Assembly (NCBI RefSeq): GCF_001718195.1
Contig: NZ_MCNV01000005.1
Location: 62,001-126,000, forward strand
Source of the DNA: Paraburkholderia nodosa
GTDB lineage: Bacteria > Pseudomonadota > Gammaproteobacteria > Burkholderiales > Burkholderiaceae
Length of the DNA: 64,000 nt
Direction of reading: 5' to 3'
Of this stretch, positions 42,977-50,440 are shown piece by piece; the first letter of the stretch is position 1, and the number at the start of each line of letters is the position of its first letter. Made by a program: the position numbers and the translations under genes. The notes beneath the pieces are model-generated. The model was given only the letters and a program-made list of their open reading frames with translations, was not told the DNA's origin and made no database searches.

Positions 42977-44143
42977 ATGAGCGAGAAGGGCGATTTGCGT
43001 TACTTTGACTATGCCGCGACCACCCCGGCGGACCCGCGGGTGATCGAGGCGATGTTCGGCTGTCTGGGCATGGAAGGCGATTTCGGCAACCCGGCCTCCA
43101 GCTCGCATGGCGCGGGCCAGCGGGCGCGCCGGCTCGTCGAGCAGGCGCGCAAGGACGTGGCGGCGCTCATCGGCGCCGATGCCGAGGAGATCGTCTGGAC
43201 TTCCGGCGCGACCGAGTCGAACAATCTCGCGCTCAAGGGCTATGCGGACCGCGCGACGCACAAGCGCCATCTCATCACGAGCCAGCTCGAGCACAAGGCC
43301 ATTCTCGATACGATGACGAGCCTCGAAGCGCGCGGCATGACCGTCACGCGGCTCGCACCGGACGCGCAGGGCGAAATCACGGCAGCGGCCGTGGCCGCCG
43401 CGCTCACGCCCGACACCGGTCTCGTCTCGCTCATGCTGGTCAACAACGAACTGGGCACGCTCACCGATGTCGCGTCGATTGCGAGCGTGGTGCATGCCGC
43501 CGGCGCGCTGCTGCACGTCGACGCGGCGCAGGCGCTCGGCAAGACGCCCATCGAAGTGAAAGCGATGGGCATCGACCTCCTTTCGATGTCGGCGCACAAG
43601 GTGTACGGGCCGAAGGGCATCGGTGCGATCTATGTGAGCCGCGAGGCGTTCGAGCGCATCGCGCCGCAAATGCACGGCGGCGGTCACGAGCGTGGGCTGC
43701 GTTCGGGCACGCTGGCCACGCATCAGATCGTCGGCATGGGCGTGGCGTGCGTGATTGCGCGCGAGGCGCTGCAAGCGGACAGCGAGCGCATTGCGCGGCT
43801 GGGCGAGCGCCTGCTGGCCGAGGTGCTCGCGTTGCCGGGCGTCACGCTCAACGCCGCGCGCGCGCAGCGCATTCCCCACACGCTGAGCCTCACGATCGAT
43901 CTGCCGGGCTTCTTCCCGTTCCTGCTGACCGGCGACCTCGCGATCTCCTCGACCTCGGCCTGCAACTCGGCTGCTGGCACGCCCTCGCACGTGCTCACTG
44001 CCATCGGGGTTGGCGAAGCGGCGGCAAACCGCACGGTGCGCCTGAGCCTCGGGCGCTTTACGAAGCCGGAAGACGTCGATTTCGCGGTGGACTGCATTCG
44101 TCGCGCGGTGGCGCCGTGTCTGCCGGCGGCTGTGCCCGCCTGA
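42977..44143 (+). CDS. Cysteine desulfurase (NifS/IscS family)
   Basis: A 388-residue PLP enzyme. It opens with YFDYAATTPADPRVIEAM, has SGATESNNLALKG, the LVNNELGT loop, the PLP lysine K208 in SMSAHKVYGPKG and the catalytic cysteine C329 in SSTSACNSAAG with the RVSLGRFT-type close (VRLSLGRFTKPEDVD). The long catalytic loop makes it group I. It removes sulfur from cysteine as enzyme persulfide. No iscU/iscA/hscB genes follow, so it is not the housekeeping Isc enzyme; it could serve tRNA thiolation, a cofactor or sulfur export. A TauE-type gene starts 37 bases downstream. Confidence 0.92.
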   Translation: MSEKGDLRYFDYAATTPADPRVIEAMFGCLGMEGDFGNPASSSHGAGQRARRLVEQARKDVAALIGADAEEIVWTSGATESNNLALKGYADRATHKRHLITSQLEHKAILDTMTSLEARGMTVTRLAPDAQGEITAAAVAAALTPDTGLVSLMLVNNELGTLTDVASIASVVHAAGALLHVDAAQALGKTPIEVKAMGIDLLSMSAHKVYGPKGIGAIYVSREAFERIAPQMHGGGHERGLRSGTLATHQIVGMGVACVIAREALQADSERIARLGERLLAEVLALPGVTLNAARAQRIPHTLSLTIDLPGFFPFLLTGDLAISSTSACNSAAGTPSHVLTAIGVGEAAANRTVRLSLGRFTKPEDVDFAVDCIRRAVAPCLPAAVPA

Positions 44144-44180
44144 TTTCGTCGGTCAAGGTCACGATGAACATCGAAACCCG

Positions 44181-44987
44181 ATGATCGTTTCACTCGTACT
44201 GGGCGCCATGATCGGCGCGATGCTGGGACTCACGGGCGCGGGCGGCGGCATTCTCGCCGTGCCGGCCATCGTGGTGGGAATGGGCTGGCCCATGCAGCAG
44301 GCCACACCGGTCGCCTTGATCGCCGTGGCGAGCAGCGCGGGGATCGGCGCGCTCGAAGCCTTCCGCAAGCGTCTCGTGCGCTATCGCGCGGCGTTCTGCA
44401 TGGCGCTCGCGGGCGTGCCGACCACGTGGCTCGGCGTGCGCCTCGCTCAAGCCATGCCGCAACGCCTGCTCCTCGCACTCTTTGCCGGCGTGATGCTGTT
44501 CGTGGCGGTGCGGCTGCTACGTCAGACCATCGGGAAAAAGCGCGCGCTGCCCGAAGCGTCGCCGCTTTGCGTGGGCCGCGTCAATCCCGACACCGGCCGC
44601 CTCGTGTGGTCGAAAGCGACGGCGCTCGCGCTGGCCTCGACCGGCGCGTTGACGGGACTGATGACGGGGCTGCTCGGCGTGGGTGGCGGCTTCATCATCG
44701 TGCCCATGCTGCGCAAACTCACGAATATTTCCATGCACGGTATCGTCGCGACGTCGTTGATGGTCATTGCGCTCGTGGGCTCCGGCGGCGTGGTGGCGAC
44801 GGTGCTGCACGGCGTGCCGCTGCGGCTCGACCTCACGCTGTGGTTCAGCGTCGCGACCGTCGTCGGCATGATGCTGGGGCGTCACGTTTCGCACCGCGTT
44901 TCCTCGCGGCATACGCAGATGGGCTTTGCCGCCATTCTGGTGTGCGTGGCGTGCGGCATGCTCGCCAAGGTGGTGCTCGGTTACTGA
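44181..44987 (+). CDS. TauE/SafE-family (DUF81) membrane transporter
   Basis: A 268-residue inner-membrane protein with about eight hydrophobic helices in two repeated halves, each starting with a glycine-rich signature (GAMIGAMLGLTGAGGGILAVPAIV and GALTGLMTGLLGVGGGFIIVPML), the mark of the TauE/SafE family of sulfite, sulfoacetate and sulfur-compound exporters. It follows the cysteine desulfurase gene by 37 bases on the same strand, suggesting a shared sulfur-related role. Confidence 0.9.
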   Translation: MIVSLVLGAMIGAMLGLTGAGGGILAVPAIVVGMGWPMQQATPVALIAVASSAGIGALEAFRKRLVRYRAAFCMALAGVPTTWLGVRLAQAMPQRLLLALFAGVMLFVAVRLLRQTIGKKRALPEASPLCVGRVNPDTGRLVWSKATALALASTGALTGLMTGLLGVGGGFIIVPMLRKLTNISMHGIVATSLMVIALVGSGGVVATVLHGVPLRLDLTLWFSVATVVGMMLGRHVSHRVSSRHTQMGFAAILVCVACGMLAKVVLGY

Positions 44988-45008
44988 GACCTTGCGCTTG
45001 GTTCGCGC

Positions 45009-45941
45009 TCAACCGGCCGGGGCGAGAAAGACTCGGATTTCGTCGGCGAGCCAGTCGCGCACGGCACGCACCTTGGGGTCGTCGCGGCTGCCAATCCGAT
45101 AGACGAGATCATGGCCGCGCTCGGACTCGAGACGCAGTTCCGGGAACGGCGCGACGAGCCGGCCGGCCGCGATGTCGTCCGCCACGATCACGCTGCGCCC
45201 GAGCGCGACGCCTTCCCCTCGAATCGCCGCCTCGATCGCGAGGCTCCCATGGCTGTATGCCGTGCCGCGATCGCTGCGCACGCCGCTCAATCCCGCCAGC
45301 GCCAGCCATTGCTCCCAGTTCGCAAGCATGCCGCCCTCATGCAGCAAGGTGCAGCGCGCGAGACTCTCGACCGATGCCATGCCGCCCATCTTCGCCCGAT
45401 AGTCAGCACTGCAAACCGGCGTCACGGTTTCGTCGAGAATGCGCTCGGCCAGCACGCGCGGATAGCGTCCGCTGCCGTAGCGAATCGCCACATCGACATC
45501 CGAGTCGTTGAGATCGACGTATTTGTCGGTCACGTCGAGGTGGACGTCGAGTTCCGGATGGCGAGCCTTGAGGCGATGCAGGCGCGGCGCGAGCCAGCGG
45601 TTCGCAAAGGACACGCTGGCGTTGATCTTCAGGCGCGTGACGCTGTCGTGCGTGCGCAGGCGCTCGGACTCCTTGGTCAATTCAGCGAGCGCGCGGTTCA
45701 CGGCCAGCAGGAACTCGGCGCCCGCTTCGGTCAGGACGATGCGACGCGTGAGGCGCTGGAACAGCGCCACGCCCAAATGGCTTTCGAGCGTCTTGATGTG
45801 CCGGCTCACGGCGCCATGCGTGACGTGCAGTTCCTGCGCCGCCAGCGTCATGCTGAGGAGCCGCCCGGTGGCTTCGAAGGCGCGCAGGGTTTGCAGCGGG
45901 GGAAGGCGGTCGAACATACGTGACGTGTGAGTTTTGCTCAC
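45009..45941 (-). CDS. LysR-family regulator, GcvA subgroup
   Basis: A 310-residue regulator (302 if ATG 45917 is used, which gives the typical start MFDRLPPLQTLRAFEATGR). The helix-turn-helix reads LLSMTLAAQELHVTHGAVSRHIKTLESHLGVALF, and the effector domain shows DLNDSDVDVAIRYGSGRYP, typical of GcvA-like members. Neither start has a ribosome site; a TATAAT box only a few bases before GTG 45941 suggests a very short or missing leader. It diverges from the membrane gene at 46082. Confidence 0.9.
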   Translation of the reverse strand: MSKTHTSRMFDRLPPLQTLRAFEATGRLLSMTLAAQELHVTHGAVSRHIKTLESHLGVALFQRLTRRIVLTEAGAEFLLAVNRALAELTKESERLRTHDSVTRLKINASVSFANRWLAPRLHRLKARHPELDVHLDVTDKYVDLNDSDVDVAIRYGSGRYPRVLAERILDETVTPVCSADYRAKMGGMASVESLARCTLLHEGGMLANWEQWLALAGLSGVRSDRGTAYSHGSLAIEAAIRGEGVALGRSVIVADDIAAGRLVAPFPELRLESERGHDLVYRIGSRDDPKVRAVRDWLADEIRVFLAPAG

Positions 45942-45943
45942 GC

Positions 45944-45968
45944 ATTATATGACGACAAATGGTTTGTC
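45944..45968 (-). promoter_or_regulatory. LysR gene promoter and operator candidate
   Basis: On the minus strand TATAAT lies at 45949-45944, just before the LysR start. Overlapping the zone upstream, GACAAA-TGG-TTTGTC (45954-45968) is a perfect 6-bp inverted repeat, a plausible autoregulatory LysR site. Confidence 0.5.
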
Positions 45969-46081
45969 AGCCACATCGACCGGCTTCAATATGGGCATAA
46001 AGCCGCGGGACGTAACGTAACCAGTGCGACGCCCGCCGCGCATTCCTGACAGTTGGCATTCTCCGCATTGCGTCGCTCATC

Positions 46082-46885
46082 ATGGATCTTCTGCTTTTCA
46101 AGCTCGTCTTTACGCCGTTGTTGCTGTTGGCCGCCAGTCTTGCCGCTCGCCGCTGGGGCGAAGCGGTCGGCGGGCTGCTCGTGGGACTGCCGCTTACTTC
46201 GGGGCCGGTTTCGGTTTTTCTCGCGCTGGAGCACGGACCGGCGTTCGCCGCGCAAGCGACTGCGGGTTCGCTTGTCGCAACGGCTGCGCAGGCGGCGTTT
46301 TGCGTCGTCTATTGCCGGCTCGCGGCGCGTGGGTGGAAGGTGGCGCTGGCAGGCGCAGGCGCCACGTTCGCCCTGGTGGCCCTCGTGCTGCAATGGGGCG
46401 CGCTGCCTACGCATGGTCTTTATCTCTTCGCCATTCTGGCCATTGCTCTTGCCCTCAACCTGATTCCCAACCAGCCGGCAAGAACGGTGCGCCTCTCGCC
46501 GCCGTGGTGGGATTTGCCGTCGCGCATGGCGCTCATCGCCGGCCTTGTGGTGAGCGTGACGCTGATCGCGCCTTACGTCGGACCCGAGGCGAGCGGCGTG
46601 CTCGCATCGTTCCCGTTCATGGCGATCATCCTCGCCGTGTTCGCGCACCGCCTGATCGGCCACGAAGCGGCGCAGCAACTGATGCGCGGCATGAGCACGG
46701 GACTGCTGGGATTTGCGTCGTTCTTCTTCGTGCTGAGCCTCACGCTCACGCACTGGAATTTACTGGCTGCTTACGGAACAGCGATAATCTGCGTGCTCAC
46801 GATTCAGGCGATTTCCCTGTACCGCATGCGTCTGCCGACACCTTGCCTGCACGGCAAGGCCAAGGCCGAAGGCAGCACGCCTTAA
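46082..46885 (+). CDS. Hypothetical multi-span membrane protein
   Basis: A 267-residue inner-membrane protein with eight to nine hydrophobic segments, including LFKLVFTPLLLLAASLAARRWGEAVGGLLVGLPLTSGPVSVFLALEHG. The short loops and the GLPLTSGPVS motif recall uncharacterised permease-like proteins; no defined function. Divergent from the GcvA-type LysR gene, which probably controls it. Confidence 0.75.
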   Translation: MDLLLFKLVFTPLLLLAASLAARRWGEAVGGLLVGLPLTSGPVSVFLALEHGPAFAAQATAGSLVATAAQAAFCVVYCRLAARGWKVALAGAGATFALVALVLQWGALPTHGLYLFAILAIALALNLIPNQPARTVRLSPPWWDLPSRMALIAGLVVSVTLIAPYVGPEASGVLASFPFMAIILAVFAHRLIGHEAAQQLMRGMSTGLLGFASFFFVLSLTLTHWNLLAAYGTAIICVLTIQAISLYRMRLPTPCLHGKAKAEGSTP

Positions 46886-47047
46886 CCGCTGGCTTTGCGT
46901 CTGGCGGGTCTGGGCTGACGGCGCCGCGCTTGCTGCGGTGCATCGCAGGACTTCGGCTTCGGGGCGCGCCGACGCCTCGACGCCCACGGCGAATGGCCTA
47001 AACTACAGATCCGGCGGACGCGGCCGTTTCCGCATCGCCGGCCCGCC

Positions 47048-47317
47048 ATGGCGCACCTCTTCTTCGCAGCTTCGATTCAGCGGCACGTCGCGACGCCCGA
47101 GCGCGAGATCGACGCGCGCACGCTTCGCGAAGCGTTCGATGCCGTGTTTGCCGAGCAGCCGCGTTTGCGCGGCTATATCCTCGATGATCAGGGCGCATTG
47201 CGTAAGCATCTGGCGGTATTCGTGGACGGCGTTCGCCTGCGCGATCGGGAACATTTGAGCGACGCGCTCGGCGATGAGAGCCGGGTGTACGTCGTGCAGG
47301 CGCTGTCCGGCGGATGA
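47048..47317 (+). CDS. MoaD/ThiS-like ubiquitin-fold sulfur-carrier protein
   Basis: An 89-residue protein of the MoaD/ThiS class. The order of strands and the turn RLREAFDAVF, the central DGALRKHLAVFVDG and the C-terminus VYVVQALSGG with its terminal Gly-Gly are diagnostic; the tail is where E1-like enzymes adenylate and load sulfur. No moaE, moeB, thiG or ThiF-like gene is nearby. The only partner is the beta-propeller gene 58 bases downstream. No good ribosome site is seen before the ATG. Confidence 0.85.
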   Translation: MAHLFFAASIQRHVATPEREIDARTLREAFDAVFAEQPRLRGYILDDQGALRKHLAVFVDGVRLRDREHLSDALGDESRVYVVQALSGG

Positions 47318-47375
47318 GTCACCACTTTGCGTGGGACCGGAGCGCTGACTCTGGATCGACAGGAGGGTACGCGAG

Positions 47376-48494
47376 ATGAGCGATCGACTGCTGGTCGCAA
47401 CCCGCAAGGGGCTGTTCGTTCTGCAAGGCGATGGAGAGGGCGGCTGGACAATCGGCGAACCTGAATTCGTCGGCGAGCCGGTGAGCATGGTGATGCCCGA
47501 TACGCGCGACGGCTCGCTCTATGCCGCACTCAACCTGGGCCACTTCGGCGTGAAGCTGCATCGCCGGCGCGCGGGCATGGCGCACTGGGAAGAATGCGCG
47601 GTGCCCGTCTATCCGCCACAGCCTGCCGAGGAGATTCAGGCCAGCGAACCGGATGCATTGGGCCGCCTGCCTGCGCCGTGGTCGCTCCAGCAGATCTGGT
47701 CGCTCGAACCGGGCGGCGCGGACGAGCCGGGCGTGCTGTGGGCGGGCACGATACCTGGCGGCCTGTTTCGCTCCGGCGACGGCGGCGACAGCTGGGAACT
47801 CAACCGCCCGCTGTGGGACCGCCCGGAGCGCCGCGAATGGGCGGGCGGCGGCTACGACGCGCCGGGCATTCACTCGGTGATGGTCGATCCGCGCGACAGC
47901 CGGCACGTGACAGTGGGCGTGTCGTGCGGCGGCGTGTGGCAGACCGGCGACGGCGGCGCGAGCTGGCGCCTCACCGCCGAGGGTATGGAGGCCGACTACA
48001 TGCCGCCCGAGCGGCGCGGCGAACCCAATGCGCAAGACCCGCACCGCGTGGTGCAATGCGCGGCGAATCCGGATGTGCTGTGGACCCAGCATCACTGCGC
48101 GATCTTCCGCTCGACCGATGGCGCGGCCCACTGGCGCCGCATCGAAGCGCAGCCGTCGAGCTTCGGTTTCGCGGTCGTGGTGCATCCGCGCGAGCCGGAC
48201 ACCGCGTGGTTCGTGCCGGCCCAAAAAGACCAGTACCGCGTTCCTGTGGACGGCCGGTTCGTCGTCACGCGCACGCGCGACGGCGGGCGTACATTCGAGC
48301 GCTTCTCGAACGGCTTGCCGGCCGCACCGGCATACGACCTCGTGTACCGCCACGGTCTCGACATCGACGGTACCGGCACGCGCCTCGCCATGGGCTCGAC
48401 CACGGGCGCGCTCTGGACCTCGGACGATGGCGGCGAAAACTGGCGGCTCGTTTCGGCGCACTTGCCGCCGGTGTATTGCGTGCGCTTCGGGTGA
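47376..48494 (+). CDS. Cytosolic Asp-box (BNR/sialidase-like) beta-propeller protein
   Basis: A 372-residue propeller with no signal peptide, so it is cytosolic. At least four Asp-box repeats (S/T-x-D-x-G-x-x-W/F) occur: SGDGGDSWEL, TGDGGASWRL, TRDGGRTFER and SDDGGENWRL, with a degenerate one in STDGAAHWRR. It opens MSDRLLVATRKGLFVLQ, as in the family often named exo-alpha-sialidase or WD40/YVTN protein; catalytic sialidase residues are not evident, so this name would mislead. GGAGGG lies 8 bases before the ATG. It forms a two-gene unit with the MoaD-like gene. Confidence 0.85.
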   Translation: MSDRLLVATRKGLFVLQGDGEGGWTIGEPEFVGEPVSMVMPDTRDGSLYAALNLGHFGVKLHRRRAGMAHWEECAVPVYPPQPAEEIQASEPDALGRLPAPWSLQQIWSLEPGGADEPGVLWAGTIPGGLFRSGDGGDSWELNRPLWDRPERREWAGGGYDAPGIHSVMVDPRDSRHVTVGVSCGGVWQTGDGGASWRLTAEGMEADYMPPERRGEPNAQDPHRVVQCAANPDVLWTQHHCAIFRSTDGAAHWRRIEAQPSSFGFAVVVHPREPDTAWFVPAQKDQYRVPVDGRFVVTRTRDGGRTFERFSNGLPAAPAYDLVYRHGLDIDGTGTRLAMGSTTGALWTSDDGGENWRLVSAHLPPVYCVRFG

Positions 48495-48897
48495 TCGCGG
48501 CCTTCCAGCCCGCCCTGCTGCGCGGCCATGGTCGCGGCATGCGCACGCTCGCGGAGCCGGCGCGCAGCACGTACGCGCATCTCGCGCAGCGGGAGGCGGC
48601 GTGCGGATCGCGCTCAGCTCGGTCAAGATGCAGATCTTCGACCGCAATCTGTCTCGCGCGCCGGGTATCGAGCGAAATGCGGGAGTAGCGAGGGGTTTTG
48701 TATCGTTGTGTATCCGCCGTGGCAATGGACAAAGAGGCTTGCAAAAGCAGGGGGTTGTGGAAACAAGCGGGATACGTGCGGGAGTTCAAATACACCCATG
48801 CCAGTCAGCGACGTCGCACAAGAGACATCGAAAAAGACTGGACGCGCGAGCCACGCCATCGTGGTCCGAACCAACTCATTGCTTACAGGTGGATACC
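48495..48897. other. Intergenic region of about 400 bases
   Basis: Between the propeller and the DUF4148 gene. The first half is an extension of G+C-rich sequence without coding character; the second half is less G+C-rich and must carry the DUF4148 promoter. I see no small gene or terminator here. Confidence 0.45.
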
Positions 48898-49218
48898 ATG
48901 AAACTCATCAAGTCGCTGATCGTTGCCGCTGTTGTCGCCGTTCCCGTCGTCTCTTTCGCCCAGTCGGCCGAGCCGCTCACGCGTGCCCAGGTCCGCGCCG
49001 AACTGGTGCAGCTCCAACAGGCCGGCTACAACCCGGCGGCCGACTACAACGACTATCCGCAGCACATCGAGGCCGCCGAAGCGAAGGTGAGTGCGCAGAA
49101 CGGCGCGGTGGCGTCGGCGTTCGGCGGCGTGGCGAATGGGTCGTCGGCAGCGGGCGCGGTTACGGCTTCGGCGTCGCACGACATTCCCGGCCTGGGTTCG
49201 ATCTACGCGCACCAATGA
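48898..49218 (+). CDS. DUF4148 exported protein
   Basis: A 106-residue exported protein. The signal peptide MKLIKSLIVAAVVAVPVVSFAQS is followed by the DUF4148 motif LTRAQVRAELVQLQQAGYNPAADYNDYPQHIEAAEAKV. This family is abundant and specific to Burkholderia relatives, and its members are small periplasmic proteins of unknown role. GGTGGA precedes ATG 48898. An intrinsic terminator follows. Confidence 0.92.
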   Translation: MKLIKSLIVAAVVAVPVVSFAQSAEPLTRAQVRAELVQLQQAGYNPAADYNDYPQHIEAAEAKVSAQNGAVASAFGGVANGSSAAGAVTASASHDIPGLGSIYAHQ

Positions 49219-49246
49219 TCGGTGCGTGAAGGTGCGAGTGCAAGAG

Positions 49247-49272
49247 CGGCCCGCTTCGAGCGGGCCGTTGTT
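49247..49272 (+). terminator. Intrinsic terminator after DUF4148 gene
   Basis: CGGCCCGCT (49247-49255) and AGCGGGCCG (49259-49267) form a perfect 9-bp stem with loop TCG, followed by TTGTT. It lies about 30 bases past the stop. Confidence 0.85.
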
Positions 49273-49342
49273 CATGTCGCGACTTGCCTCGTGCTTCGTC
49301 CCGGCCTAACCTGTGCCGGATACGACGACCCCCGAGGCCAGC

Positions 49343-49744
49343 ATGCAAATCCATCCCGTACGGCTGTCTCCCGGCGACGATCTGCGCGCCGCCGTCGAAA
49401 GCTTGCTGGGCCAGCAAGCCTCGCATGCGGCGTTCGTCATTCAGGGCATCGGCAGCCTGAGCGTCGCGCAGTTGCGCTTCGCCGGCGCCGAAACGCCGAC
49501 CGCATTGCGCGGCGACCTCGAAATCCTCACGCTCGCGGGCTCGGTGTCGCCCGATGGCGCCCATTTGCACATGTCCGTGTCCGACGCGCAAGGCCGCGTG
49601 ATGGGCGGCCACGTCGCGCGCGGCTGCACCGTGCGCACCACGGCGGAGCTGCTGCTGGTGCTGCTGCCTGGCCATCGTTTCTCACGCGAGCTCGATTCCG
49701 CGACCGGATACGCGGAACTGCAGATCCGCAACGCGCCAGGCTGA
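49343..49744 (+). CDS. PPC/DUF296-domain protein
   Basis: A 133-residue protein built of a single PPC (DUF296) domain. The characteristic HLHMSVSDAQGRVMGGHV motif with its two conserved histidines is intact, and the fold order matches the family (RLSPGDDLRAAVESLL, AFVIQGIGSLSVAQLRFAG). Bacterial members form trimers and may bind metal; the role is unknown. ATG 49343 follows GAGG by 5 bases; the GTG at 49313 is less likely. Confidence 0.85.
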   Translation: MQIHPVRLSPGDDLRAAVESLLGQQASHAAFVIQGIGSLSVAQLRFAGAETPTALRGDLEILTLAGSVSPDGAHLHMSVSDAQGRVMGGHVARGCTVRTTAELLLVLLPGHRFSRELDSATGYAELQIRNAPG

Positions 49745-49907
49745 TCCGCCTGCGCCGCCATTCGCGCGACCCCACGCACCGTCACAAAATTTAAAAGCGG
49801 CATCGCTATGCTTCGGCGTTGCCTCGCCGCTGTCCGTGCTGCGCGCGAGGCCCCGCTCGGGCCGCTCCTCGAGCCGTTGTTGTGCCTCTATCTGGACGGA
49901 GACTTCG

Positions 49908-50351
49908 ATGACGGTCGAATCCGCGCCGGCGCGCTTGCCATGGCAACGCGCGTCGCGCAGACGTTTGTGCCTGCCCGCTGCATTCAAAACGATGCGTGCG
50001 CCCGCCATGCTGTTTGCATGCGCAGCCGCGCTGTGTACGCTGGGCGCGTGCAGCGCAAGTGATAGCGACGCGCGCGTCGCGCTCACCACGAACGCGGCAC
50101 GCGAACTCGCGCAAGCGCAGCCAGGTACCAATCCACAGCGCCCGGCGCTCGCCAACGCATTCACGCTGGCGTCGGATGCGGGCGCATCGAATCTCCCAGA
50201 TAGTGCGAACAGCATGGTGAACGCCGGCGTCGCCTTGCCCGCGAACGCCGTGCGCTCGCCGGCGAAGCCACCCGCCGGCGGGAGCGCGCAAGACACACAA
50301 GCCGCGCAGATCGAACCGCTTGTCACACCCGTTATCCACACCGCTGACTGA
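49908..50351 (+). CDS. Hypothetical lipoprotein
   Basis: A 147-residue protein with a lipobox (LCTLGAC) that would give a lipid-modified cysteine. ATG 49908 has GGAGA 6 bases upstream but gives an unusually long N-region before the hydrophobic core; ATG 49992 (MRAPAMLFACAAALCTLGAC) gives a standard lipoprotein signal without a good ribosome site. The rest is low-complexity Ala/Pro/Asn sequence. No family is recognised. It lies 89 bases before the phospholipase C gene on the same strand. Confidence 0.5.
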   Translation: MTVESAPARLPWQRASRRRLCLPAAFKTMRAPAMLFACAAALCTLGACSASDSDARVALTTNAARELAQAQPGTNPQRPALANAFTLASDAGASNLPDSANSMVNAGVALPANAVRSPAKPPAGGSAQDTQAAQIEPLVTPVIHTAD

Positions 50352-50440
50352 CGTACCCGGCCGCGCGGCCTGGCCGCCTGCCGCCCGTCAAGGCGGCGTG
50401 CCGTGCGTGCCTTTCTCAACCTGAAGATGGAAACCACAAG

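Noticed and set aside
47376-48494. Exo-alpha-sialidase
   Set aside because: Asp-boxes are shared by many propellers; no signal peptide and no clear arginine triad are seen.
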